From assembly GCA_023426145.1 (NCBI GenBank), contig JAFABG010000006.1, positions 62,001 through 126,000 of the forward strand: DNA of 64,000 nucleotides, read 5' to 3'. Every line of letters starts with the position of its first letter. Within the stretch, counting starts at the first letter, position 1. The stretch is from Bacteroidota bacterium (lineage in GTDB: Bacteria; Bacteroidota; Bacteroidia; Bacteroidales; Bacteroidaceae). Both the position numbers and the translations under genes were made by a program. Shown in pieces: positions 51,046-60,235 of the stretch. Below the pieces are notes generated by a model. The model made no database searches. It saw only the letters and a program-made list of their open reading frames with translations, and was not told the origin of the DNA.

Positions 51046-51819
51046 TTATTTCAAAGCTTCTTTTAATCTTGTTATTGCTTTTTCTGGATCCTTCTCTTCT
51101 TCAAGTAGTGTAACAAATTTGCTGCCTATGATGGCTCCTGAAGCGTGCTCACATGCAGCTTGAAAAGTTGCTTTATTTGAAATGCCGAATCCTACCATGA
51201 GAGGATTATTCAGATGCATATCTTCTATTTTTTTAAAGTATGCGCGTTTCTGCTCATTGAAGTCTTGCTGAGCGCCAGTGGTTGCTGCTGATGAGACCAT
51301 ATAGATGAATCCGTCGGTGTGTTCATCAATTTCTCTCACACGTTCTTCGCTGGTTTCAGGCGTTATGAGCATAATTACTTTTATACTATAGCGTTCAGCT
51401 ATAATTCGGTAATGATTCTGATAATCCATAAAAGGAAGGTCGGGGATGATAACTCCATCAATGCCGCACTCTACACATTTCCGGCAGAAATTTTCGAATC
51501 CGAATTGCATAATTGGATTTAAATATCCCATGAATACTAGTGGAATGTGCACATGTTGACGGATATCACGGAGTTGATCGAAGAGGATTTTTAGCGACAT
51601 ACCGTTGCGTAAAGCTTGAGTTGCTGCATTTTGTATCACAACGCCATCTGCCATCGGATCACTAAACGGGATTCCGATTTCAATCATATTGACACCGTGT
51701 TTTTCGAGTGCACGGACTACATCTGCTGTGCCTTCCAAAGTTGGATCGCCCGCGCAAAAATAAATAGAAAGAATATCTTTCTTGTTACTATTAAAGAGCT
51801 TATTAATTCTGTTCATCAT
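51046..51819 (-). CDS. trpA: Tryptophan synthase alpha chain
   Basis: 257 aa. Cleaves indole-3-glycerol phosphate to indole and passes indole to TrpB. Catalytic Glu in MIEIGIPFSDPMADG (Glu48 or so) and Asp in GVIIPDLPFMDY. The phosphate-binding region is VGFGISNKATF, followed by GAIIGSKFV. Length is slightly below the usual 265-270 but all blocks are present. Last enzyme gene of trpBEGDCFA, 9 bp after trpF. Confidence 0.97.
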   Translation of the reverse strand: MMNRINKLFNSNKKDILSIYFCAGDPTLEGTADVVRALEKHGVNMIEIGIPFSDPMADGVVIQNAATQALRNGMSLKILFDQLRDIRQHVHIPLVFMGYLNPIMQFGFENFCRKCVECGIDGVIIPDLPFMDYQNHYRIIAERYSIKVIMLITPETSEERVREIDEHTDGFIYMVSSAATTGAQQDFNEQKRAYFKKIEDMHLNNPLMVGFGISNKATFQAACEHASGAIIGSKFVTLLEEEKDPEKAITRLKEALK

Positions 51820-51828
51820 TTTATTCTT

Positions 51829-52458
51829 TTAAATTTGTATGTTTAATTCGTTAAAAAACGCTTGTAATCGTTCAGGATCTTTTTTGCCTGGTTGAACTTC
51901 AAATCGGCTATTTAAGTCGTATCCAGCCAAAAGTTCATGTTTAAACTCTTTTAGCGCGTTGGCGCTGTACATATTGATACCGCCACTTAGCAAGAATGGA
52001 GTCTGTCCATGGTAGGTGTGTAAAATAGACCAATCGAATTGATTTCCTGAACCACCATATTGATTGCATTTAGTGTCAAAAACAAAAAGTTCGCACGCTC
52101 TTTCGTAGTCGTTCACTGTATTCAAGTCTTTAGGCCGACTAATGGAAAACGCTTTGATGATTTTCAAACCTGTAGCATGAAGCGATTGGCAATATTCCGA
52201 TGACTCGTTTCCATGTAGCTGGATGTATTCTAACGAAAAACGATCGGCATACGTCGTAACGACTTGCTTGTCTTCGTTTACGAATACTCCTACACGGCTA
52301 GCGCGAGTGGGTAAATAATCGGGGAACTCATAAATGTAGCGCGGGGATTTCGGATAGAAAATGAATCCCATCATATCTACTTCAGGTAATGCTTCTATGG
52401 CTCTTATGTTTTGAGAATCTCGCATGCCGCACACTTTAATGATTTTGCCGTTGATCAT
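51829..52458 (-). CDS. trpF: Phosphoribosylanthranilate isomerase
   Basis: 209 aa TIM barrel. Catalytic Cys in IKVCGMRDSQN (Cys10) and catalytic Asp in FVFDTKCNQYGGSGNQFDW. It rearranges PRA to CdRP. The C-terminal phosphate site is LSGGINMYSANALKEF, then DLNSRFEVQPGKKDPERL. Separate from trpC, unlike the fused enzyme of enterobacteria. Gap to trpA is 9 bp. Confidence 0.97.
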   Translation of the reverse strand: MINGKIIKVCGMRDSQNIRAIEALPEVDMMGFIFYPKSPRYIYEFPDYLPTRASRVGVFVNEDKQVVTTYADRFSLEYIQLHGNESSEYCQSLHATGLKIIKAFSISRPKDLNTVNDYERACELFVFDTKCNQYGGSGNQFDWSILHTYHGQTPFLLSGGINMYSANALKEFKHELLAGYDLNSRFEVQPGKKDPERLQAFFNELNIQI

Positions 52459-52489
52459 TGAACTTTTCGTTTTTATGTTTTTATAAAAT

Positions 52490-53272
52490 TTATGATATAT
52501 CTTTTATAAAGCTCTGTAGGGTATCTCCGGGTTGAGGAGTCTTCATAAATGTTTCTCCAATCAGAAAGCCTTTGAATCCAGCGTTGCGCAAGCGCTTTAC
52601 TATTGCGGGATCTGAGATCCCGCTTTCTGATACAAGTACTGCATCTTGTGGAAGTTGCCCAGCAAGCCGGAAGGAATTCTCTACATCAGTGAAAAAAGTG
52701 CCTAAGTTTCTATTATTTATTCCTATCATATCAATTTGGTTATTGATATAGCTTAGTTCTTCAGCGCTATGAATTTCGAGTAATACTTCCAATCCCAGTT
52801 GATGGGCTTGCTCTGTTAGTTCTTGACATTTGTGTTGTTCTAATGCAGCAGCAATAAGAAGTACAGCGTCGGCACCTACTATCTTTGCTTGGTATAGCTG
52901 ATATTCATCAATGATGAAGTCCTTTCTCAGTACAGGAACATCTGTTAGTGGGCGTGCTGTACGGATATCTTTGAGGCTTCCTCCAAAGAACTTTTCATCT
53001 GTGAGGATTGAGAGGGCTGATGCACCTCCTGATACGTAGGCTGGTAGAATATCTTCGGGGCGTGCTTCTTCTTTAATCCAGCCTTTTGAAGGTGAGCGGC
53101 GTTTAAATTCAGCTATGATACCAGATGACGATGAAGCTAAAGCTTGTTTCATTGAACGCACGATGGATGTCTCGCTAATGCCTTCCTGTAACTGTTCGAT
53201 AGATATAGCTTGCTTTTGCAAGTCGACCTCAAATCGTTTGTTTGCTATAATTTCAGATAATATATCTTTCAT
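52490..53272 (-). CDS. trpC: Indole-3-glycerol phosphate synthase
   Basis: 260 aa TIM barrel that closes the indole ring from CdRP. Substrate and catalytic residues: EFKRRSPSKGWI (Lys), LSILTDEKFFGGS, LRKDFIIDEYQLYQA (Lys), LLEIHSAEEL (Glu), INNRNLGTFFTD and VSESGISDP. The full set is present and length is normal. It lies 31 bp from trpF and 11 bp from trpD. Confidence 0.97.
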   Translation of the reverse strand: MKDILSEIIANKRFEVDLQKQAISIEQLQEGISETSIVRSMKQALASSSSGIIAEFKRRSPSKGWIKEEARPEDILPAYVSGGASALSILTDEKFFGGSLKDIRTARPLTDVPVLRKDFIIDEYQLYQAKIVGADAVLLIAAALEQHKCQELTEQAHQLGLEVLLEIHSAEELSYINNQIDMIGINNRNLGTFFTDVENSFRLAGQLPQDAVLVSESGISDPAIVKRLRNAGFKGFLIGETFMKTPQPGDTLQSFIKDIS

Positions 53273-53283
53273 CGATTTACTAC

Positions 53284-54282
53284 TTATTTATTATTCAATT
53301 CAATGAATTTCTTTAATGTCGTTAGTGCTTTACCACTTTCTAATGATTCTTTGGCAATAGCCATACATTCTTCAATTGCTTTTTCAGGATGTACTACTTG
53401 AATGGCGAACGCAGCATTAATCATTACTACATTTTTCTGAGCTTCCGTTGCTGTGTTATTCATAATGGAATCAAATATTCGAGCAGCGTCTTCCGGTGTT
53501 TGTCCACCATCTAGGTCGATGTCTTTATAACGCGAAAATCCTAAGCTCTCAGGAGAATATATCTTTTCATTGCCAGAGGTAGCCACTTTAAATTCAGTTG
53601 TCAGAGATATCTCATCGTAGCCATCAAGGCTGTGAACAACGGCAAATTTTGTTTTGCTTTCTTGATACGTATAAGTGTAAAGACGCAATAGCGGGAGATT
53701 ATATACACCAAGAAGTTGATAAGCTGGTAACACCGGGTTTACCAATGGGCCTAGCATATTGAAAAAGGTACGTACCGCTAATCCTTTACGAACCGGTGCA
53801 ACAGCTTTAAGAGCAGGGTTGAATAGTGGTGCGTGTAGATATGCAATATTACATTGTTCCATGCTACGACGTAGTTGGTTTACATCGTTGGTAAATTTAA
53901 CGCCATGTTGTTCCATCACATTACTGGCTCCGCTAACTGAAGTAGCTCCGTAGTTCCCATGTTTAACGACAGGAATACCTGCGCCAGCTACTGTGAAGCA
54001 GGCTGCTGTGGAAATGTTGAAGGTGTTCTTTCCATCTCCTCCCGTGCCTACAATGTCTATTGGAGAGTATTCGCTTAAATCGACTGGAACTCTCATCTCT
54101 AATAAGGCATCACGAAATCCACAGAGTTCTTCTACTGATATGTTACGCATTAGAAAAACGGTGATCAGAGAAGCAACTTGCACATCATTATATTTTCCTT
54201 GTGCAATGTTTTGTAGAATGGTTCGAGCTTCATCTCGACCCAGATATTGGTGTTCGAAAAGTTTATATAGAATCTGTTTCAT
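53284..54282 (-). CDS. trpD: Anthranilate phosphoribosyltransferase
   Basis: 332 aa. Transfers phosphoribose from PRPP to anthranilate. Glycine-rich PRPP loop DIVGTGGDGKNTFNIST (about 77-93), then KHGNYGATSVSGASNVME. The substrate region RTFFNMLGPLVNP and the GYDEISL segment are present. This is the stand-alone TrpD, not fused to a glutaminase domain. It starts 4 bp after the trpG stop. Confidence 0.97.
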   Translation of the reverse strand: MKQILYKLFEHQYLGRDEARTILQNIAQGKYNDVQVASLITVFLMRNISVEELCGFRDALLEMRVPVDLSEYSPIDIVGTGGDGKNTFNISTAACFTVAGAGIPVVKHGNYGATSVSGASNVMEQHGVKFTNDVNQLRRSMEQCNIAYLHAPLFNPALKAVAPVRKGLAVRTFFNMLGPLVNPVLPAYQLLGVYNLPLLRLYTYTYQESKTKFAVVHSLDGYDEISLTTEFKVATSGNEKIYSPESLGFSRYKDIDLDGGQTPEDAARIFDSIMNNTATEAQKNVVMINAAFAIQVVHPEKAIEECMAIAKESLESGKALTTLKKFIELNNK

Positions 54283-54286
54283 GCTT

Positions 54287-54853
54287 TTATTCGGTTAAAA
54301 AGTTCTTTATTATTTCTTTCCCTTGTGGGGTGAGTACGGATTCAGGGTGGAACTGGATGCCGTGGACTTTATAGGTTTTATGATGCAATGCCATGATTTG
54401 TCCTTCTTGACTTTCTGCTGTGATCTCCAGACATTCTGGGAAATCTTCCCGACTAACTACCCAAGAATGATATCGTCCAACAGGGATCTCTTTGCCTAAT
54501 CCTTCAAAAAGAATATCATTTTTCAGGATGCTGACAGGGGTTTGTACACCATGATAGACTTCAGTTAGGTTGTCAAGGTGAGCGCCAAAAGCTTCCCCAA
54601 TAGCTTGATGGCCTAAACATACCCCAAGAATACTTTTTGATGGAGCATATCTTTTGATGATAGGTAGCAATAGACCGGCTTCTTCTGGGATTCCAGGACC
54701 TGGTGACAGAATTATTTTATCGAATCGTTCAACCTCATCAAGCGCTATCTGGTCGTTGCGTATAACTTCAACATCTGTGGCTCCAAGTTCTTTCACCGCA
54801 TGCAGCAGATTATAGGTGAATGAATCATAGTTATCTAAAAGTAATATTTTCAT
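54287..54853 (-). CDS. trpG: Anthranilate synthase glutaminase subunit
   Basis: 188 aa from the ATG at 54853, which gives the family start MKILLLDNYDSFTYNL; a frame 10 codons longer (to 54883) begins with a low-complexity stretch and is less likely. Class-I glutaminase: nucleophile Cys in GVCLGHQAIGEAFG (about residue 79), oxyanion region SPGPGIPEEAG, and His-Glu in IQFHPESVLTPQG. It supplies ammonia to TrpE. Ends 4 bp before trpD. Confidence 0.96.
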   Translation of the reverse strand: MKILLLDNYDSFTYNLLHAVKELGATDVEVIRNDQIALDEVERFDKIILSPGPGIPEEAGLLLPIIKRYAPSKSILGVCLGHQAIGEAFGAHLDNLTEVYHGVQTPVSILKNDILFEGLGKEIPVGRYHSWVVSREDFPECLEITAESQEGQIMALHHKTYKVHGIQFHPESVLTPQGKEIIKNFLTE

Positions 54854-54920
54854 TGTATTGTTTTTTGTAATATTGTTGTTCAAATGGCTTTGGATACTTA
54901 AATTCCTACTACCTAACTAG

Positions 54921-56336
54921 CTAGTTTTTTAGATTCACAGCTAGATCGATTGCTTTTTTTAGTGCTCCTAATTTATTGTTCACTTCTTGCAATTCATATT
55001 CATCTTTACTTCGAGCAACAATACCACCACCAGCCTGAAACCACAATTCATTATTGCGACTCACGAAAGTACGAATTGTTATGGCTTGATTAAGTTCTCC
55101 ATTGAGACCGATAAAACCGATACATCCGCCATAAGCGCCACGATTGTGAGGCTCGATTTCACTGATCAGTTGCATTGCACGTACTTTTGGTGCACCACTT
55201 AATGTTCCTGCAGGGAAAGTATCAATGAAGGTTTTAATCTTATCTGCTCCTTCGTTGAGCTGACCACTCACCCGGCTGACAAGATGAATTACATGACTAT
55301 AGTATTGAGGTTCCTTATAGAATAAGACGCGTACGTCATGACAATTGCGAGAAAGGTCATTTCTTGCTAGATCAACTAGCATAACGTGTTCTGCATTTTC
55401 TTTAGGGTCGGCAAGCAAGGCTTCAGTGAGTTCACGATCCTTAACCGTGTCTCCTGTTCGGCGGGTGGTTCCAGCAATAGGGTCTATATATGCTTGTCCG
55501 TTTTCAATCTTACAATGAGTTTCCGGTGAAGAACCGAAAATACGATATCCTCCAAAGTCGAAATAGAATAGGTAGGGAGATGGGTTGATGCTACGTAGAG
55601 CTCGGTATACTTTGAAGTCATCTCCAGCATACGGTTGAATAAATCTTCTCGAGAGAACAATTTGGAAAACGTCACCACGCATGCAGTGAGCGATACCTTT
55701 GCGAACATTTGCCTTATGTTCTTCATCTGTAATAGGACTAGTGACAGGACCTGTTACGGAGAAATTATAGGAAGCATAATTTCTGTTTTCGATAGCTGCT
55801 TCCAGTTCTGATAAACCGCTTTCTTCTCCTTCGCTTAACATCTCAACCAGTGTCAATTCATTCTTGAAATGATTGAATACAATAATATACTTATATAATA
55901 GGTATAATAGGTCAGGGGCATCGTTTTTCTCGTCATGACTTTCTTTCACTGGAATATGCTCAAAATATTTCACGGCATTGAATGTGGTATATCCGTATAA
56001 TCCGCATACATGCTTTTTTTCGCCTGTCACCTGAAATTGATTGATGAACTGATTCATGGCTTTTTCTACAGTAAAAGAATGAGTTAGCGCCTCTTCTTGA
56101 CGACTATTATCGGGGTAAGTCATTGTGACCCTTCCGCTGTTTATGCCAATACTTGCCAGTGGGCAAAGCGCGATAAATGAGAGTGAATTCTCTCCAGCAT
56201 GATAGTCGGAGCTTTCCATTAGGGCAGATTGCGGATACATATCGCGTACCTTTAGATATATACTGACGGGAGTGTGCAGATCACCAAGAACCTGTTTGCT
56301 ATGAGCTGTATAACTGAATGTTTTCATCTGTATCAT
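54921..56336 (-). CDS. trpE: Anthranilate synthase component I
   Basis: 471 aa. Converts chorismate and ammonia to anthranilate. Late conserved blocks of the chorismate-binding domain: FQIVLSRRF, PSPYLFYFDFGGYRIFGSSPE, DPIAGTTRRTGD, HVMLVDLARNDLSR, FPAGTLSGAPKVRAMQLI and IRTFVSRNNELWFQAGGGIV. The N-terminal region (about 25-60, including LMESSDYHAG) corresponds to the Trp feedback site, where family members have an LLES motif; here it reads LMES. Ends 67 bp before trpG. Confidence 0.97.
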   Translation of the reverse strand: MIQMKTFSYTAHSKQVLGDLHTPVSIYLKVRDMYPQSALMESSDYHAGENSLSFIALCPLASIGINSGRVTMTYPDNSRQEEALTHSFTVEKAMNQFINQFQVTGEKKHVCGLYGYTTFNAVKYFEHIPVKESHDEKNDAPDLLYLLYKYIIVFNHFKNELTLVEMLSEGEESGLSELEAAIENRNYASYNFSVTGPVTSPITDEEHKANVRKGIAHCMRGDVFQIVLSRRFIQPYAGDDFKVYRALRSINPSPYLFYFDFGGYRIFGSSPETHCKIENGQAYIDPIAGTTRRTGDTVKDRELTEALLADPKENAEHVMLVDLARNDLSRNCHDVRVLFYKEPQYYSHVIHLVSRVSGQLNEGADKIKTFIDTFPAGTLSGAPKVRAMQLISEIEPHNRGAYGGCIGFIGLNGELNQAITIRTFVSRNNELWFQAGGGIVARSKDEYELQEVNNKLGALKKAIDLAVNLKN

Positions 56337-56363
56337 TTTTACTTATAACTTTAAATGTTGGTT

Positions 56364-57548
56364 TCACTTTTCATTAAATGATAAATAGGTCTCGATGTCC
56401 TTGTCGCCTCTTCCAGATACGGTTAATACGACCACATCTTCAGGTTTAAACTTTATTTTTTTGAGTACACCAAGGGCATGGGCTGATTCTAGAGCAGGAA
56501 TAATACCTTCTAGTCTTGTCAGTTCGTAAGCTGCTTCTATGGCTTCATTATCGTTGATAGCCAAAACGTTGGCACGTCTTTGAGCGGCAAGATTGGCATG
56601 TATTGGACCAATTCCCGGGTAATCAAGCCCGGCTGAAATAGAATAAGGTTCCTCAATTTGTCCGTCTTCGTTTTGGATCACGTATGTGCGAGCCCCATGA
56701 ATAATTCCCATTTTCCCCAGTTGGATTGTCGCTGCCGTCATCCCTGTTTCTATCCCTTTTCCGCCAGCTTCTGCTAGGATGATACCAACTCGGTTGTCGT
56801 CAATATAATGATAGATGGTTCCGGCTGCGTTGCTTCCACCGCCTACACATGCTATTAAGTAGTCTGGATAGTCTCGTCCTTCATGGTCTAAAAGTTGCTT
56901 CTTGATTTCTTCGCTAATTACGGATTGCAGGCGTGCCACCATATCCGGATAGGGATGAGGCCCCACTGTAGAACCTATTATATAATAGGTGTCGGCAGGG
57001 TGACAACACCAGTCGCGGATTGCTTCGTTGGTAGCGTCTTTTAATGTCATGTTTCCGGAAGTGACTGGAATAACGGTAGCCCCAAGCATTTTCATCTTTT
57101 CAACATTAATATGTTGGCGTTCAACATCCGTTTTGCCCATGTAGACAATACACTCCATGTTCATGAGTGCGCATACAGTGGCTGTAGCTACCCCGTGTTG
57201 ACCTGCACCGGTTTCTGCAATAATACGTTTCTTACCCATGCGTCGTGCAAGAAGTATTTGTCCAATGGTATTATTGATTTTATGAGCACCTGTATGATTC
57301 AGATCTTCTCGTTTAAGATACATTTTGCAGCCATATTTCTCAGAGAGTCTGCGGGCAAAGTAGAGTGGGGAAGGTCGTCCTACGTAGTCTTTGAGTAATT
57401 GGTCAAATTCTTTTTTGAAGTCTTCGCTTTCAAGTACTTCTAGGTATGTGTTCTTCAATTCCTCTACACATTTGTGAAGAATTTCTGGTACGTATGCGCC
57501 GCCGAATTCTCCATAGTAACCGTCTTGGTCAACTAAAAAACTTTTCAT
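56364..57548 (-). CDS. trpB: Tryptophan synthase beta chain
   Basis: 394 aa PLP enzyme that joins indole to serine. PLP Lys in LNHTGAHKINNTIGQILLARR (about residue 89). The phosphate loop is CVGGGSNAAGTIY, the Glu in the active site is in AETGAGQHGVATAT (about 111) and the C-terminal PLP contact is VLTVSGRGDKD. First structural gene, directly behind the attenuator leader, so the operon begins with the last enzyme of the path. Confidence 0.98.
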   Translation of the reverse strand: MKSFLVDQDGYYGEFGGAYVPEILHKCVEELKNTYLEVLESEDFKKEFDQLLKDYVGRPSPLYFARRLSEKYGCKMYLKREDLNHTGAHKINNTIGQILLARRMGKKRIIAETGAGQHGVATATVCALMNMECIVYMGKTDVERQHINVEKMKMLGATVIPVTSGNMTLKDATNEAIRDWCCHPADTYYIIGSTVGPHPYPDMVARLQSVISEEIKKQLLDHEGRDYPDYLIACVGGGSNAAGTIYHYIDDNRVGIILAEAGGKGIETGMTAATIQLGKMGIIHGARTYVIQNEDGQIEEPYSISAGLDYPGIGPIHANLAAQRRANVLAINDNEAIEAAYELTRLEGIIPALESAHALGVLKKIKFKPEDVVVLTVSGRGDKDIETYLSFNEK

Positions 57549-57601
57549 AATCTTTGTTTTATATTTATTGTTATTTATTCGATTTAGGAAATACTATAAA
57601 T

Positions 57602-57639
57602 GAAAAGAGCCCTGTCGCAGGTTGCGACAGGGCTCTTTC
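57602..57639 (-). terminator. trp attenuator terminator
   Basis: 17-bp stem GAAAGAGCCCTGTCGCA / TGCGACAGGGCTCTTTTC around a 3-nt loop, followed on the minus strand by ATTTATAGT. It stands 49 nt after the leader stop and 54 nt before trpB. The motif CTGTCG in its 5' arm (57625-57630) is complementary to CGACAG in leader codons 18-19 (57694-57699). Confidence 0.92.
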
Positions 57640-57687
57640 AAATTAGTAATATCTTTAATGAGGTATATACATACGAGCTCTGCTCCC

Positions 57688-57750
57688 TTACGACTGTCGG
57701 AGTTGTAACGGGCGCCACCACCAATATGTATTTGCTAACCTTGTTTTCAT
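57688..57750 (-). CDS. trpL: trp operon leader peptide
   Basis: 20-codon frame MKTRLANTYWWWRPLQLRQS with three consecutive UGG codons (10-12, 57715-57723). Stop is 57688-57690. The ATG lies about 20 bp after the promoter start region. If ribosomes stall on the Trp codons, leader CGACAG (codons 18-19) is free to pair with CTGTCG of the terminator 5' arm, which opens the terminator. If they reach the stop codon they cover CGACAG and the terminator forms. This is classical transcription attenuation. From memory, a Bacteroidetes structured-RNA family named Bacteroid-trp exists and may include this leader. Confidence 0.93.
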   Translation of the reverse strand: MKTRLANTYWWWRPLQLRQS

Positions 57751-57774
57751 TATCTTTTGTTCTTTTAACGGAGG

Positions 57775-57805
57775 CAAATATAACCACTTTGTTTTAAACA
57801 ACAAA
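57775..57805 (-). promoter_or_regulatory. trp operon promoter
   Basis: On the minus strand TTTG (57802-57805), a 19-bp spacer and TATATTTG (57775-57782), an exact Bacteroides consensus. The transcript would begin about 57768, 18 nt before the leader ATG. Confidence 0.88.
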
Positions 57806-57878
57806 CAAAATATTACTTTTTTTCTTTAAATATCTCATTTTTATGGAAGAAAGAAGAAATCACTCCTTTTTACTGTAA

Positions 57879-59507
57879 TTAATTAAGTGCTAGAGATCTG
57901 TTATTCATCGGAAGGTTGAACCAAAAACATGATCCTTCTCCTTCTTTAGACTCAACTCCTATAGTTCCACCTAATCGTTCAATAATGACCTGACATATGG
58001 ATAAGCCTAACCCTGTTCCATTTACAAAAGTATTTAGTTTCACGAACCGTTCAAAGATTTGGTCTATCTTATCAGCGGGGATGCCAATTCCAGTGTCTTT
58101 TACATAACAAAAGATTTCATCTTTCTCTTCGTCAACTGTGTATCCCAATTTTATTGAGCCTTTTGGAGTAAACTTCATGGCGTTATTGGTTAGGTTGATG
58201 ATCACTTGCGAAAGGCGTATGCGATCGGTGTTTAATATGCATGTCTCTGCTTTCTCGCTGAAAGTGATGATTAAATCTGAAGATCTATTCTTTTCTTGCA
58301 TTTGTTTACAGATGCTTTCCATCAACTCATTGATATTAATGAGTGTGAAGTTAAAATTCATCGCGCCAGATTCTATTTTAGATAAGTCGAGAACATCATC
58401 GATGAGATGGAGTAGTAGCTCATTATTGGTAGCAATAATTTTCATGTATTCTTCTTTTTCTTCTTTTGCTTCCACTTGAGTAATGATTTCAGAGAAACCG
58501 ATAATAGCATTTAGTGGGGTACGTATTTCGTGACTCATATTTGCAAGAAATGCAGATTTGAGCCGGTTTGATTCTTCTGCTTTGTCTTTTGCTTCTTGGA
58601 GCAGTCTGTCCATTTTTAATTTTTCAGTGATGTCTTCAAATCGTAATAAAGCACCCAGAATTTCATTTCCATCATCATTGAACACGGGGGTAGCTGTGAT
58701 CTCAAAATCTACTTGATCTACCTTTATTGTATGACGTACAATCTTTTTTTGTTCTATTGCTTCTCTAAATGCACATTTTTCGCATGGATAATCTCTTAAT
58801 GCACTTGTTTTGTAACAAACTTGGCCTTCGCAGTAACATCTGTTTTTTACCAAATTGATGATCTGTGTTGTTTCTTGCCATTGTACTTTATAGTTTTTGT
58901 CAATATATATTAGCCCGAAATTAATACTTTTAAGTGCAAGTTTTTGTTTATTGATGGCTTGTTCTAGTTGCTCTTTGGCGGCTACTAATTCTCTCTCATA
59001 GGTCTTAAGTTTAGTTATGTCCCATCGAGTGGAAAGAAGCCACTTTTTATTATTTTTCCATTTGATAATGGCTTTAACGGAAATTGTATCAAGTACTGTT
59101 CCGTCTTTAGTTACGTAATCTTCTTCTCCACGGTACATATCACCTGTCTCAACAATACTTTTGTCTATATTACGAAATTTCTTTCCTTTTTCTTCTCCAA
59201 AGATTTCATAGTCAGTGTATTTAATTGCCTTTTCACGTTTAATACCTGATCGTATTTCAGCTTCCTTATTCCAGTAAGAGTATCTGAAATTGTCCTGAAT
59301 ATCTTTTACCATAATGGGGAATGGTAGGTTATCAAGTATCTCAAATAATGCTTTGTAGTACTCGTGCAGCTTATTTGTTTTGCTCTTTACTAGATGGAGC
59401 ATAAATAATAAAAAGAGTATAATTAAGATTAGGAAGCTAATTAAGTAGTTATATAAGCTCCATGATTGAAGCATTATTGATATAATGGATAGTATAGAGC
59501 TATGCAT
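57879..59507 (-). CDS. Membrane-anchored PAS-PAS histidine kinase with Cys-cluster PAS
   Basis: 542 aa. One helix at about 20-40, then PAS 1 (about 52-165), PAS 2 (about 192-295), HisKA (His326 in FLANMSHEIRTPLNAIIGFS) and HATPase (N box INLTNNAMKFTPKG, G box DTGIGIPADKIDQIFERF). PAS 2 carries five Cys: C224, C226, C231, C242 and C245 (CYCEGQVC ... PCEKC), a CxxC-type PAS that may hold an Fe-S cluster, zinc or a thiol switch. No response regulator is adjacent; the receiver at 46455-46820 lacks a nearby kinase. Single-gene unit. Confidence 0.92.
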   Translation of the reverse strand: MHSSILSIISIMLQSWSLYNYLISFLILIILFLLFMLHLVKSKTNKLHEYYKALFEILDNLPFPIMVKDIQDNFRYSYWNKEAEIRSGIKREKAIKYTDYEIFGEEKGKKFRNIDKSIVETGDMYRGEEDYVTKDGTVLDTISVKAIIKWKNNKKWLLSTRWDITKLKTYERELVAAKEQLEQAINKQKLALKSINFGLIYIDKNYKVQWQETTQIINLVKNRCYCEGQVCYKTSALRDYPCEKCAFREAIEQKKIVRHTIKVDQVDFEITATPVFNDDGNEILGALLRFEDITEKLKMDRLLQEAKDKAEESNRLKSAFLANMSHEIRTPLNAIIGFSEIITQVEAKEEKEEYMKIIATNNELLLHLIDDVLDLSKIESGAMNFNFTLININELMESICKQMQEKNRSSDLIITFSEKAETCILNTDRIRLSQVIINLTNNAMKFTPKGSIKLGYTVDEEKDEIFCYVKDTGIGIPADKIDQIFERFVKLNTFVNGTGLGLSICQVIIERLGGTIGVESKEGEGSCFWFNLPMNNRSLALN

Positions 59508-60235
59508 ATTTTTTGTTTGTTTAGAATTCGTGGTAAATATATGTATTTTTTTTGTTCTTTTTGAATGGAGTATGGTGAAAAATTTTGCTCTGTTATGCGG
59601 TGAAATTGTCTTCTTGTTGTAACTAAATTCTTTTTTCGATAAGTCATCTTTTCTTTTAAATTGCTATCATACGTATGGTAAAATATAGAATCAGCTATCT
59701 CATGTGTTTTTTATTTTTTTTCATTTAGGTATAACAGAGCTTCAAATAAAGTGGAAAAATACGGCTTTGGGACTCTAAATGACTGTTTTGTCTACAAAAA
59801 ACATGCAATAGTTTGTGAAAAAGATGCCAATAATGTATGCAAATCTTTAGGATGGTTTCACTATATGATTGGGATAATCTAATTATGTGGTAAGAGGAGT
59901 GTTATCAAGCCTAAAAATAGTTATTAATTTTGTGTTTTCTAGTTGGTTATTATTCTATTTCAATCGCTATAACGTGTTGATTCGTTTTGATAAAACGTAG
60001 TGATATGTAGCGGGAAGAGCAATATTCAGTAAGCATATGAGCTATAATTGTAGATACTTGCTCAATAAAATGTATAGCTTAGATCTATCTGAACTTGATT
60101 CGTGCGTCTACAATTACAAAAATAGAAAGTGATGCGAATACTGGGCAAAATAAGCTCTTCCCTGTGTTGTAGAAAATACAAATAGTCAAAAAATATATTA
60201 GTGACGAAATGTCAATCAGGTGTATTTTTTACGAC
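59508..60235. other. Intergenic region kinase / ppx
   Basis: About 730 bp, AT-rich, no credible ORF. A 10-bp inverted repeat, TAATTGTAGA (60045-60054) and TCTACAATTA (60107-60116), encloses about 50 bp. Otherwise nothing clear; no T-tract terminator was found for ppx. Confidence 0.5.

Noticed and set aside
57600..57797. Plus-strand frame opposite the trp leader
   Set aside because: Antisense shadow of the leader peptide, attenuator and promoter.
60045..60116. 10-bp inverted repeat between kinase and ppx
   Set aside because: Spaced by about 50 bp without promoter or T tract; not enough to call an RNA or operator.
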